Source of the DNA: Trinickia dinghuensis
GTDB lineage: Bacteria; Pseudomonadota; Gammaproteobacteria; Burkholderiales; Burkholderiaceae
Assembly: GCF_003367175.1 (NCBI RefSeq)
Contig: NZ_QRGA01000015.1
Span: 186,001-250,000, forward strand
Reading direction: 5' to 3'
DNA length: 64,000 bases
Made by a program: the position numbers and the translations under genes. The notes beneath the pieces are model-generated. The model had not been told where the DNA came from. It worked only from the letters and a program-made list of their open reading frames with translations, and ran no database searches. Below, one piece after another: positions 1 through 8,483 of this stretch (within the stretch, counting starts at the first letter, position 1; every line of letters begins with the position of its first letter).

Positions 1-103
1 TTGGCGACATCATCCTCTAACCGAATGGACACCCGATCCACTCCCTCACGGGCGTGTCGTCCGAGTCCATGGTCTGCACGATCCATGTGAAGGCTTGATT
101 CGC

Positions 104-1339
104 ATGAAAGTCCTGAAGCTGACTCCCTTTTTCCATCATCCGGACGTCGAATCGTGGCCCCTGGATTACGACTCCGTCGGGGGTATGCAGGTGCAAACTT
201 GGCGACAGGCCGTTTGCCTCGCGGAAGCGGGCATCCAACAGCACGTGATGACCATCGGCTTCCCGGGGCTACCCAAACTGCGGGAGCTACATCCGCTTCT
301 TTGCGTGGAACGGATGATGGTACCCATGCCACGGATACGCTCCGAGTTCACTGGACTGGTGGGGCTCACTCAGTCTTGGGCCGCAGCGACACTAGGTGCC
401 CTGCTTTATCGAGCGCGCAAGCAAAACTTCGACATCGTCCACGTGCATCTGGACGGGCAGATCCCCGCACTCCTAGTCGCGTGGCTGGCTCCCCGGTTGT
501 TGCGCCGCCCGCTGATCGTCACGGTCCACTGCTCTCGTCTCGCGGTCTATACCCCCAGTTCGTGGCTGGATGTGCGCCAGCATCGGCTAGCCCGATGGCT
601 GGAAAAGCGGGCCGTCACTACGGCTTTCGCAATTATGGCCCTGACGCAACGAACTGCGACGGTGCTCGCCAAGGACGCGAGGCTCGTCGAAATCATTCCC
701 GACATGGTCGATACCACTCAATTTGCACCGCCGCCACTCGATGCCGTAGCAGCGTTCCGCGCACGCCACGGCTTAACGAGGCGAACGGTCGGCTTTGTCG
801 GCCGAATTGCAAAGGAAAAGGGATGGCACCACCTGATCCCACTCGCGGTCGCGCTCCGAGAAGAAGCGTGCGAGCTGCTTATCGTCGGCGACGGAACACA
901 ACGAGATCGCCTACGGCACGCGGTTGAGAAGGCGGGGCTGCAGGATTGGGTGACCATGACAGGCTTTATCCCCCACCATGACGTACCGGCAGCGATGGCA
1001 TCCTGCCACCTGATCGTGATGCCATCGATGTATGAGGAGTTCGGGGGCGCAAGCATCGAGGCCTTGGCTACCGGAGTGCCTGTCGTGGCCTTTGCCGTCG
1101 GCGGCTTGCAGGAAATCTTGCGCGGCGTCACGCCTGAACTACTGATCCCTCCGGAGGATACCCGCGCACTGATCTCGCGGGTCAAGGAGGTGCTCGCCGG
1201 TCATCACGCTGAAAGAGCACGTCCTGCCCGGTTGCGTGCGTACGTCGAAGACCGCTACACCCCATCGGCGATGTGCGCTCGGACACTGAACCTCTACCGA
1301 TTGGCACTAGTCAACTCGATGAAAGCCGCTAACCGATGA
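104..1339 (+). CDS. GT4-family glycosyltransferase resembling 2-deoxystreptamine glycosyltransferases
   Basis: This is a 411-residue retaining glycosyltransferase with a GT-B fold. It carries LTPFFHH at residues 6-12, VGGMQVQ at 25-31, IGFPGLP at 51-57, VHCSRLAVY at 141-149, VGRIAKEKGW at 232-241 and the donor-binding E-x7-E at 311-319. As I remember them, the N-terminal signatures, FTGLVGL and the HCSRL block are shared with the KanF/NeoM/BtrM group, which adds a (N-acetyl)glucosamine to 2-deoxystreptamine, rather than with generic GT4 enzymes. A cytoplasmic role in building an aminocyclitol glycoside is therefore inferred. The frame also has a TTG at 95, but AAGG at 90-93 is well spaced only for ATG 104. 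Codon use (CTA, ATA, CCA) looks less GC-biased than downstream genes, consistent with transfer. The acceptor is unknown, and the rest of the cluster lies left of the window. Confidence 0.85.
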   Translation: MKVLKLTPFFHHPDVESWPLDYDSVGGMQVQTWRQAVCLAEAGIQQHVMTIGFPGLPKLRELHPLLCVERMMVPMPRIRSEFTGLVGLTQSWAAATLGALLYRARKQNFDIVHVHLDGQIPALLVAWLAPRLLRRPLIVTVHCSRLAVYTPSSWLDVRQHRLARWLEKRAVTTAFAIMALTQRTATVLAKDARLVEIIPDMVDTTQFAPPPLDAVAAFRARHGLTRRTVGFVGRIAKEKGWHHLIPLAVALREEACELLIVGDGTQRDRLRHAVEKAGLQDWVTMTGFIPHHDVPAAMASCHLIVMPSMYEEFGGASIEALATGVPVVAFAVGGLQEILRGVTPELLIPPEDTRALISRVKEVLAGHHAERARPARLRAYVEDRYTPSAMCARTLNLYRLALVNSMKAANR

Positions 1340-1415
1340 TCATCCGGTACCGGTTACGCGGCGTGGGTCACGAGGCATCAGCCGAAACAATGAGCAGCCA
1401 CTAAAGGAATCCTCC

Positions 1416-2309
1416 ATGTCGCTAGTTCGTCTTCCCAACAGTGCTTCCGCACGAGAAGTGGAGCACTGCCTGCGCGAGCAGGGTTATGCCATCATCGACA
1501 AGCTCGTGCCAGCCGCCACGATGGATCGCATTGCAGAGGAGCTGGAGCCCTACACAGCGGTCGCGCCCTTCGGGCCGGACAACATTCTCGGCAGACGGAC
1601 CAAACGCACCGGGGGCCTGATCGCACGCTCGGCGAGCGCCCGCGAGTTGATCGTCAATCCGACAATTCTCGAGACAACCCGCCGTTTCCTATCTCACGCG
1701 ACGACCTGTCAGATTCACTGCACCCAGGTCGTGTCCATTTATCCCGGCGCCAAAGCGCAAACGCTGCATCAGGATGAGGTGGCCTGGGATATGTTTCCCT
1801 TCCCCCTTGATTATCACGCTCAGTGCAACACGCTTTGGGCCATGACCGACTACACCGACGACATGGGCGCGACACGCATCGTCCCTGGCAGTCATCGCGC
1901 GGGGCGGGGTGTTGAATTTCAGATCGCAGATAGTCTTCCCGTGGAAATGGAAAAGGGATCGGTACTGATCTACGACGGCAAGATTTACCACGGCGGCGGC
2001 GAAAATCGCTCAAAACGCGTGCGATCGGCTGTCAATCTAACCTACGCGCTTGGCTGGCTCCGACAGGAGGAAAACCAGTTTCTCTCTTGCCCGCTGGAGA
2101 TAGCTCGCACACTGTCCGACGAGTTGCTGTGCCTGATGGGCTATCAATGCGGCGCATTTGCCTTGGGCTACGTTCACGGATTCGAGGATCCGATGACGAT
2201 CCTAGGGCGCGGTCAATTCGGCGAGCTCGTCGGCGCAGAGTTGATGTTAAAGGCCGAGCAGAATGAGGATCGAAAGTTTTTCCTGCGCGAAGCAGAATTC
2301 GACTTTTAA
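1416..2309 (+). CDS. Phytanoyl-CoA dioxygenase (PhyH) family Fe(II)/2-oxoglutarate oxygenase
   Basis: This 297-residue protein has the PhyH layout. The iron-binding H-x-D is at 118-120 (LHQDEVAW), the loop VPGSHRAGRG at 157-165, the distal His at 192 (YHGGG) and a 2-oxoglutarate-anchoring Arg near 203. AAGGA sits just before the ATG. PhyH enzymes hydroxylate or oxidise small molecules and are frequent tailoring enzymes; KanJ of kanamycin biosynthesis belongs to this family. The gene follows the aminoglycoside-type glycosyltransferase by 76 bp on the same strand and has similar codon use, so a tailoring role in the same pathway is inferred. The substrate cannot be read from the sequence, and a catabolic PhyH role is possible. 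The stop codon lies inside a PmrA-like tandem box. Confidence 0.85.
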   Translation: MSLVRLPNSASAREVEHCLREQGYAIIDKLVPAATMDRIAEELEPYTAVAPFGPDNILGRRTKRTGGLIARSASARELIVNPTILETTRRFLSHATTCQIHCTQVVSIYPGAKAQTLHQDEVAWDMFPFPLDYHAQCNTLWAMTDYTDDMGATRIVPGSHRAGRGVEFQIADSLPVEMEKGSVLIYDGKIYHGGGENRSKRVRSAVNLTYALGWLRQEENQFLSCPLEIARTLSDELLCLMGYQCGAFALGYVHGFEDPMTILGRGQFGELVGAELMLKAEQNEDRKFFLREAEFDF

Positions 2310-2321
2310 GCTTTTCTTAAG
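2305..2321 (+). promoter_or_regulatory. PmrA/QseB-type tandem box TTTAAG-N5-CTTAAG
   Basis: Two TTAAG half-sites recur with an 11-bp period, as expected for a tandem dimer of an OmpR-family response regulator. The consensus recalled for PmrA and PreA/QseB is YTTAAK-N5-YTTAAK. A TAGATT that could serve as -10 begins ten bases after the box. The box overlaps the stop codon of the upstream oxygenase and lies about 130 bp before the small exported protein at 2455. A near-identical box occurs at 29659-29675. Confidence 0.45.
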
Positions 2322-2454
2322 CATCGCAGCCTAGATTTCAGGCGCATCGGCGTACATCGCCGGGCGTTTGCCCGCCCGCTTGATCGCGCTGACGTCGCTG
2401 CCGTTAGTTGCCCCACGGCAGCCGTTCTTTCATCGACGATGATGAGGTCTCGCC

Positions 2455-2748
2455 ATGTCTCATCCACTGATTGCATCGCTCGGCGTCGCATGCTTGCTCG
2501 GCGCCCTTCCCCTTGCGGCCTACGCCACCGAAGACGCCGCGCTGCCCGCCGCGAACCCGCTCCTGTCGAGCAACATCGCGCAGAACGGCTTCAAAATGCT
2601 TCGCGTCAAGACCGGCGCGGCCAATTCGGCCGCCCGCATGACGCCCGTGATCTACGGGCCCGACTTCGTCCCCAAATGGCAGACGAAGGCAATCTCGCAC
2701 GATAGCGGGCCGTCGAAACTCGAAGGCGATCGCTTCAAATTCCGCTGA
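2455..2748 (+). CDS. Small exported protein of unknown function
   Basis: This 97-residue protein starts with a clear Sec signal peptide: a hydrophobic run ending in AYA around residue 24, likely cleaved there. The mature part is about 70 residues, has no cysteine, and ends in a basic FKFR. The start at 2455 follows a GATGAGG ribosome-binding site. I recognise no domain. It looks like one of the short periplasmic or secreted proteins common in Burkholderia and probably under the tandem OmpR-family box upstream. It stands alone, with a convergent debranching-enzyme gene downstream. Confidence 0.7.
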   Translation: MSHPLIASLGVACLLGALPLAAYATEDAALPAANPLLSSNIAQNGFKMLRVKTGAANSAARMTPVIYGPDFVPKWQTKAISHDSGPSKLEGDRFKFR

Positions 2749-2872
2749 AGCCGGGCCGGCGATCGCCGGGCACGTGCAATCGAAGATCGACGAAGCACTC
2801 GAGCCGCACATACTTCGCGCGGCCCGCGCTTATCGCCCACATCGCGCTATCGCACTATCGCCCCGACGGCAC

Positions 2873-5164
2873 CTATAGCATCGCCACGACGCGCACATCG
2901 CCGCTATCGGTCGAAGGAACCACCTTCTCCCCGACGCGCCGGAACGTAATCGAGACCGTGCCTTCCCCGACCCGCAAGTTGCGAACTTCGAGCCAATCGA
3001 TACCCTCCGGCAACGCCGGCTGATCGATGCGCACTTCGCCGCGCTCCGCGTCGACCATCACGCCCAAACAAGCTTCGAGCATCATGAACGGCGCCCCGGC
3101 CGCCCACGCTTGCGGCAGGCAAGCCACCGGGTAAGCCGTGGGCGGCTCGCCGCGGCGGCGCCCCAAACCGCAAAAGAGTTCGGGCAGGCGCATGTCGAAA
3201 CTGACCGCCGCTTCGAACAGCGCCTGCAGCAAATGCACGGCCGCCTGCTTGTTGCCGTAGCGCGCAAGGCCGCGCGCGCAGAGCGCGTTGTCATGCGGCC
3301 AAACCGACCCGTTGTGATACGCCATCGGATTGAAGCGCGCTTGCCCCGCGGCCAACGTGCGCACACCCCAGCCCGTATGAAACAGCGTCGACTGCAAATG
3401 TCGCGCGACGGCCTCGCCGCGCGCACGCGTGGGCAGCCCGAACGCAAGCAAATGCCCCGCGTTCGACGCGAGCACACGGCAGAGTTCGCCATGTCCATCG
3501 AGCGCAATGCCGTAGAAATCGGCCTCGGGCATCCAGAAAAGCGCCTCGACGCGTTCGCGCAACGCCGTCGAGCGCGCCGCGTATCGGGCGGCATCTTCGG
3601 TCAGCCCGCGCTGCGTCGCAAACTGCGCCATCGTGTCGAATGCGGCGCACGCGTACGCCTGAACTTCGACGAGTGCGATCGGGCCCTCGGGAAAGCGCCC
3701 GTCCGCGTGAAATACCGAATCGTGGCTGTCCTTCCATCCCTGATTGGCCAAGCCGCGATCCGACTCGCAGCGATAGTCGACCAGACCGTGGCGATTCTTG
3801 TCGCACACTTTCGCCACCCACTGCGCCGCTCTTTCCAACGCCGGCCAAAGCTCGGCGATCAGCGCATGATCCCCCGTGCGCGCGGCATATGCGCCCGCCA
3901 GCACGATGAACAGCGGCGTCGTATCCACACCGCCGTAGTACAGCGCAAACGGCACCTCGCCCGTCGCCGCCATCTCGCTCTTGCGCATCTCGTGCATGAT
4001 CTTGCCGGTCGCGGCATCGCGGAACTTCGAATCCTCGCGTGCCTGATGCTCGGCCAGAAACCGCAGCACGCCTCGAGCAAGCCAGGGCTGCAGCCACAGT
4101 GTCTGCAGCGACGTCACCACGGCATCGCGTCCGAACGGCGTCGAGAACCACGGAATCCCTGCGTAGGGATAAGGGCCCGTCGGCAGATCCGTCGTCAGCA
4201 AACTCAGATCGGCGAACGAGCGGTCGAGCCACGCGTTGAACAGCGGATTGCTCGAGCGCATCCGCGCGGTGGACCGGCGGCGTTCCCGCATCGACAAGTG
4301 CGCGTTCGCCAGCGCGGCACGAACCGCCGCCCGTCCCACGCGCGGGCGCATCGCATCGATCTGCGTCAAATGCGCCGGATGCGTGTTGTGCGGCGGCTGC
4401 GCAACGTGAGCGCTGAGCGGTGCCACGCCTTCGGCGCCCGATACCCGGTGCGTATTGGCGGCAACCGACAAGTAGATCGATACGCACGCATGCGCCGACA
4501 GTTGGACCGTGTAGTCGGCGCGATCCGCGAACAGATGATCCGGCGTCGGCGTGAAGGCGATATCCACGCGCCGCCGCACCTGATCGAGCCCGACGTAGGC
4601 CAGGGTCACGTCGTCCTTCCCCACTTGGGTCGGCTCGAAAGTGCCGTGCTGCGTTCGCTTCATGCCGCGAACCTCGAACATGTCCTTGAAATCGGCCGCA
4701 AAGGAGATCGAAAGCGGCACGACGGCATCGCTAAAGCCGTAGTTCGTCAGCGTGATCGCTTCGTAAAGCACCGTGCCGCTCAAGACACGCAGCCGCTCCA
4801 CGTGGATCACGCCTTCGGGCGTTCCCTCGCCGCCAAGCGGCGGCAGCGGACGATTCGTCAAATGCGCGGTAAAAGACGCGTTGTCGTTGCTGACGTTGCC
4901 CGACAGCAGCGAGGGCGCGCGGCCGCCGAACGTCAGGCGCAGCTGCGACAGCACGCGCGTGTCGTTGACGAATAGGCCGTCGTCGACCCCGTTGATGTCG
5001 CCGAGCGGATCGTTCACGACGAACGTATCGCCCGATTTCAGCACGTATTGGCTCGTACGCGCGATGTAGGGGTGCTCGGGCGCGATGAACGCGCCGTCGG
5101 GATCGCCGTGCAACGGGGCGCCGGCTTTCGGGGGAGTATCGGTCAGTGCGTCGGTATCGAGCAT
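2873..5164 (-). CDS. Amylo-alpha-1,6-glucosidase / glycogen debranching-type enzyme
   Basis: This is a 763-residue cytoplasmic enzyme with an N-terminal debranching-associated domain (about residues 30-240, including SGDTFVVNDPLGDI and DTRVLSQLRLTFGG) and a C-terminal (alpha/alpha)6-barrel of the GDE/amylo-glucosidase type. The barrel carries IPWFSTPFGRDAV, a QGWKDSHDSVFH segment and YHNGSVWPHDNAL, blocks typical of this hydrolase superfamily. It should cleave alpha-1,6 or related alpha-glucosidic bonds in a glucan. I chose ATG 5164 because GGAG precedes it; an in-frame TTG at 5218 would add 18 low-complexity residues. No glycogen genes flank it, so the exact substrate is open. Confidence 0.85.
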   Translation of the reverse strand: MLDTDALTDTPPKAGAPLHGDPDGAFIAPEHPYIARTSQYVLKSGDTFVVNDPLGDINGVDDGLFVNDTRVLSQLRLTFGGRAPSLLSGNVSNDNASFTAHLTNRPLPPLGGEGTPEGVIHVERLRVLSGTVLYEAITLTNYGFSDAVVPLSISFAADFKDMFEVRGMKRTQHGTFEPTQVGKDDVTLAYVGLDQVRRRVDIAFTPTPDHLFADRADYTVQLSAHACVSIYLSVAANTHRVSGAEGVAPLSAHVAQPPHNTHPAHLTQIDAMRPRVGRAAVRAALANAHLSMRERRRSTARMRSSNPLFNAWLDRSFADLSLLTTDLPTGPYPYAGIPWFSTPFGRDAVVTSLQTLWLQPWLARGVLRFLAEHQAREDSKFRDAATGKIMHEMRKSEMAATGEVPFALYYGGVDTTPLFIVLAGAYAARTGDHALIAELWPALERAAQWVAKVCDKNRHGLVDYRCESDRGLANQGWKDSHDSVFHADGRFPEGPIALVEVQAYACAAFDTMAQFATQRGLTEDAARYAARSTALRERVEALFWMPEADFYGIALDGHGELCRVLASNAGHLLAFGLPTRARGEAVARHLQSTLFHTGWGVRTLAAGQARFNPMAYHNGSVWPHDNALCARGLARYGNKQAAVHLLQALFEAAVSFDMRLPELFCGLGRRRGEPPTAYPVACLPQAWAAGAPFMMLEACLGVMVDAERGEVRIDQPALPEGIDWLEVRNLRVGEGTVSITFRRVGEKVVPSTDSGDVRVVAML

Positions 5165-5254
5165 CGGGTTGCTCCAGTCGGTTGGCGTTGGAGTTGGCGC
5201 GTCAAGCGCCTCGATCAATGCAAACGCGGTGCCCGCGCTATCATCCGACTGCGC

Positions 5255-6154
5255 TCACTCGCCGTCGCGAATGAACTCGTCGACGTGGCGGTTGAATGCG
5301 CTCGGATGCGCGAGGTTCATGCCGTGCGATGCACCGCGTATCGTATGGCGCCGGACGTCGGGCAGCCAGCCCTCGAGCATGCCCACGTTGCGCCGAAACA
5401 GCTCCGGACTTTTCTCTCCGTCGATTAACATCGTACGACATCGCAGGCTCCACGCGGCCTCGCGTGTGTAAGCGGGCAGCGGATCCTGAAACTGCAGCGG
5501 CAGCGTGGGCGCGTTGTCGAGCGCCATCGCGCGAAATGCCGGCGTGCTCTTCGCCCACGAACCAACCCGGCTCACGGAGTCGACGAACAATTGCAGCCCG
5601 GCTTCCAAATCGCCCCGCTCCACGAACTGCGCGGCCTTCGCGCGCAATGGATTGACGGTGTCGGGGAGCGCGGCCTGAGCGCCTCCCGACGCTGAAGCCG
5701 ACGCCGACAATGGGCCGCCCGGATCCGCCAGCGTCAGCGACTGCACATGCTGCGGATGACGCACCGTGAATTGAAACGCGACGGCACCGCCGCGCGAATG
5801 CGCCACGACGTGCGCGGGGCCGGCGTCGAGTTTTTCCACGAACTCGCCAAGCTCATCGGCGTGCTTGCTCCAGCTGAACGGCACCGTACGCGGCAATCCC
5901 GCCAAGGGCCAATAGTGCGTGAGACTCACGGCAACGCAGCGGTAGCGCGCGGATAGCCCCGCTAGCTGCGGCTGCCAGTAGCGGTAATCGCACAGCGAGC
6001 CATGCACGAACAGAAGAAGCGGGCCGGCGCCGCGTTCGACGTAAGGCATTCGTAACCCGCTCCCGAGCTCGACAAAGCGAACCTCGTCGTCAGGCACGAC
6101 CACGGCGCGGCGCGTAGCGGCCGGTTGAACGGCCATCGTTTCGTCCGCGCTCAT
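5255..6154 (-). CDS. Alpha/beta hydrolase
   Basis: This is a 299-residue alpha/beta-hydrolase-fold protein. The oxyanion segment LLFVHGSLCDYRYW is followed by the nucleophile elbow AHSRGGAVA (Ser in G/A-x-S-x-G form) and a C-terminal His in IRGASHGMNLAHP; an Asp in MLIDGEKSPE completes a plausible triad. Esterase, lactonase or haloperoxidase-like chemistry is possible; nothing fixes the substrate. Its ATG overlaps the stop of the MOSC gene as ATGA, so the two are translationally coupled. Confidence 0.85.
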   Translation of the reverse strand: MSADETMAVQPAATRRAVVVPDDEVRFVELGSGLRMPYVERGAGPLLLFVHGSLCDYRYWQPQLAGLSARYRCVAVSLTHYWPLAGLPRTVPFSWSKHADELGEFVEKLDAGPAHVVAHSRGGAVAFQFTVRHPQHVQSLTLADPGGPLSASASASGGAQAALPDTVNPLRAKAAQFVERGDLEAGLQLFVDSVSRVGSWAKSTPAFRAMALDNAPTLPLQFQDPLPAYTREAAWSLRCRTMLIDGEKSPELFRRNVGMLEGWLPDVRRHTIRGASHGMNLAHPSAFNRHVDEFIRDGE

Positions 6155-7020
6155 GCGTCGAAACGCAATTCGGCGTCGACCGGCTGCCCCACGGCCAGGA
6201 TGTGGCCGACGCCCGCGATGACGATCGCGTTCTGCCCGAAGGTTACGGCACCTTCTACGCGGCTGTCGGAACGGTAGGTGCTCATCGTGTCCGTCGGCTC
6301 GTTCGGCCAGCGCGGATCGGGCGCGCCGCGCGCCTGATCGATGTTGGGCATCGGGCAGCGCGTGCACGGCTTGACGATGCGCAACTCGACTTCGCCGGCC
6401 TCAGCCGTAATTCGAAACGACTCCGTGTAATCCTCTTCGTAAGCGTCGATCCCGCTCAGCACGAGGTTCGGCCGGAAGCGGTTCATCGGAATCGGCTCCA
6501 CGCCTTTGCCCGTCAGACGCGTATTGAGATCCGCAAGCGATGCTTCGCCAAGGACGAGCAGCGGATAGCCGTCGGCGAATCGCACGACCGCCGTGGCATC
6601 GCCCGTCCATTTCCGGCTCGCCGTCCGTTCGGCACCGGGGCTGAAACGCGCGAGCCGCACCGGCGCCCCCAGGAAATCCGAAAACCAGCGGCCGGCTTCG
6701 TCGCCCGCGTCGAGCGCGGACACGGTGTCGCCCCACACCGTTGCGGCAACCGCGGGTGCCCCGGCCAGCGCGCCGGCATCGACGGGCAACATCAGCGTTG
6801 CCATGCCGGGCGCCCGCACTTCGAGGGCATCCCCATTCAGCGCGGGCTGGACCAGCGCGAGGCTCGCATGCGTGCGTTGCGTGATGAAGCGGCCCTGTCC
6901 GTCGATCACCATCCAGTTGCGATCGTGCTCGAGGCCGTAGGGCGTCAAACGAACCGTTTCGCGCGAAATCGCACCGCAGGACTTGATGGGATAGACGTTG
7001 AGTTGGCTAATGGAAGGCAT
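6151..7020 (-). CDS. MOSC-domain molybdenum cofactor sulfurtransferase-like protein (YcbX type)
   Basis: This 289-residue protein has a MOSC N-terminal beta-barrel (ISQLNVYPIKSC near residue 3, then a block around HDRNWMVID) and a MOSC domain containing the conserved cysteine motif CTRCPMPNID near residue 215. Family members bind molybdenum cofactor and, with a reductase, reduce N-hydroxylated bases (YcbX, mARC). This copy has no fused ferredoxin domain. The start at 7020 is placed before SISQLNVYPIKSCG, where the family begins; 21 upstream in-frame residues are unlikely to be translated. It is coupled to the hydrolase at 5255-6154. Confidence 0.85.
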   Translation of the reverse strand: MPSISQLNVYPIKSCGAISRETVRLTPYGLEHDRNWMVIDGQGRFITQRTHASLALVQPALNGDALEVRAPGMATLMLPVDAGALAGAPAVAATVWGDTVSALDAGDEAGRWFSDFLGAPVRLARFSPGAERTASRKWTGDATAVVRFADGYPLLVLGEASLADLNTRLTGKGVEPIPMNRFRPNLVLSGIDAYEEDYTESFRITAEAGEVELRIVKPCTRCPMPNIDQARGAPDPRWPNEPTDTMSTYRSDSRVEGAVTFGQNAIVIAGVGHILAVGQPVDAELRFDA

Positions 7021-7119
7021 GAACAGGCCGGCGCTGGCTGACGCGGATAAGCAAACGCCGATGGTAACACCGTGCCGTGCCACGCATCGGCGGCCAGCAA
7101 CGAACGCCGCGCGTCGTCG

Positions 7120-8157
7120 TTATTGGAGGAACGAAGCCGAATCGACGCAACCGGCGGCCGCGCTCGCCCCTCGCACCGCGCAGGTCAGCGGCTCGTTGGC
7201 CACGCGAACCACGAGCCCCGTCTCCTCGGCGAGCCGCTGGTCTAGGTGGGCCAGCAGCGCGCCGCCGCCCGTCAGCACGATGCCCGTATCGGCAATGTCC
7301 GTCACGAGTTCGGGCGGCGCGTTTTCGAGCGCGTTCTTGACGGCGCCGATGACGGCCTTGAGCGGCACGGTCACCGCTTCCGCCACGTCGTGGTTGGACA
7401 GTTCGATCGTTCGCGGCAATCCGTCGGTCAAGCTGCGGCCGACCGCGCGCATCCGCTCGTGCGCCACGTTCGCCGTTGCCGTGCCGATCGTTTTCTTGAC
7501 GACTTCGGCCGTCTGGTCGCCGATGAGGACTCCGTAGACGCTGCGCACGTGGCCGATGATCGCCGCATCGAACTGATCGCCGCCGACGCGCACCGACGTT
7601 TGATAGGCGATGCCGCCGAGCGAGACGACTCCGACCTCGGTCGTGCCGCCGCCGATGTCGACGACCATCGAGCCGCGCGCCTCGGACACGGGCAAGCCGG
7701 CGCCGACCGCCGCGGCGAGCGATTCGCCGATCAGCGTCACCCTCGAGGCGCCCGCCGCCAGCGCGGCTTCGCGAATCGCGCGGCGCTCCACGTCCGTCGC
7801 GTTGGACGGCACGCAAATCGTGAACTCGGCGCGGCGTCCGAACAGCGAGCGCAGTTGCGCCATATCGACGAATTCACGAAACATGTGTTCGGCGGCGGAG
7901 AAATTGGCGATGACGCCATGCCGCATCGGCCGGATGGCCTCGACGTTGCCGGGCGAGCGCCCGATCAGCTGCTTCGCTTGGTCGCCGACGGCCGTGACTC
8001 GGCTTCTTCCCGCATCCGCCGACTTCTGAAAGCAGACCACCGACGGCTGGTTCAGCACGATCCCCTTTCCGCGCGCGTAGATGAGGGTGTTCGCCGTGCC
8101 GAGATCGACCGCCACGCTTTGCGGGAACAGTCGATTGAAGAATGCGTGATGCGACAT
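7120..8157 (-). CDS. MreB/MbL-family actin-like protein (orphan paralogue)
   Basis: This 345-residue protein keeps the actin-fold nucleotide motifs: phosphate 1 VAVDLGTANTLIYARG (residues 15-30), phosphate 2 VVDIGGGTTEVGVVSLG and the adenosine motif LTGGGALL. It lacks the usual mreC, mreD and pbp2 neighbours, so it is a second, stand-alone MreB rather than the core shape gene. The start at ATG 8157 follows AGAGAG; an upstream ATG at 8202 would add 15 atypical residues. It is divergent from a UbiB-like gene. A role in envelope or cell-shape control under special conditions is inferred only. Confidence 0.9.
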   Translation of the reverse strand: MSHHAFFNRLFPQSVAVDLGTANTLIYARGKGIVLNQPSVVCFQKSADAGRSRVTAVGDQAKQLIGRSPGNVEAIRPMRHGVIANFSAAEHMFREFVDMAQLRSLFGRRAEFTICVPSNATDVERRAIREAALAAGASRVTLIGESLAAAVGAGLPVSEARGSMVVDIGGGTTEVGVVSLGGIAYQTSVRVGGDQFDAAIIGHVRSVYGVLIGDQTAEVVKKTIGTATANVAHERMRAVGRSLTDGLPRTIELSNHDVAEAVTVPLKAVIGAVKNALENAPPELVTDIADTGIVLTGGGALLAHLDQRLAEETGLVVRVANEPLTCAVRGASAAAGCVDSASFLQ

Positions 8158-8483
8158 CGTTGACTCTCTCATGGATGACAACAACGGCATGCGTCCCATC
8201 ACACGGGCGAGGCGCCTCGTATGGTTGTTGCGGGTAGCGCGGGTGGGGCCGATGCCGCCATTACGGCAGCCGCACGCGTAACTTTAGGGGTCGATTGAGC
8301 TTTTCTTGTTGTGCGCTGCCACAGAGAGAAGCAGGACGAGATCGGCATGCGTCAAGCCGCACTGTTTCGCTCGGCAATTGACCATTGTTTGCAATGTTTG
8401 CGCTCGAGTGCGCACCGCGCCGCTTCACGTGGCATTCTTCTCGCTGGCACCCAATCCCTTTCGCCGGGCTTATTTCTCCTTTC
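8158..8483. other. Divergent intergenic region, no gene seen
   Basis: About 325 bp separate the MreB-like gene (minus) from the UbiB-like gene (plus) and must hold both promoters. The open frames here have atypical codon use and no ribosome-binding site. I see no convincing promoter, operator or hairpin. Confidence 0.5.

Noticed and set aside
1..94. Three to six possible C-terminal codons of an upstream gene (frame ending TAA at 18-20, or TGA at 88-90)
   Set aside because: Too short to support either frame; the upstream gene lies outside the window.
154..927. 257-codon open frame inside the glycosyltransferase gene
   Set aside because: It is an Arg/Pro-rich out-of-frame shadow of a well-matched gene, with no ribosome-binding site.
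3110..4975. 621-codon open frame antisense to the debranching enzyme
   Set aside because: Arg-rich composition typical of an antisense frame in high-GC DNA; no domain recognised.
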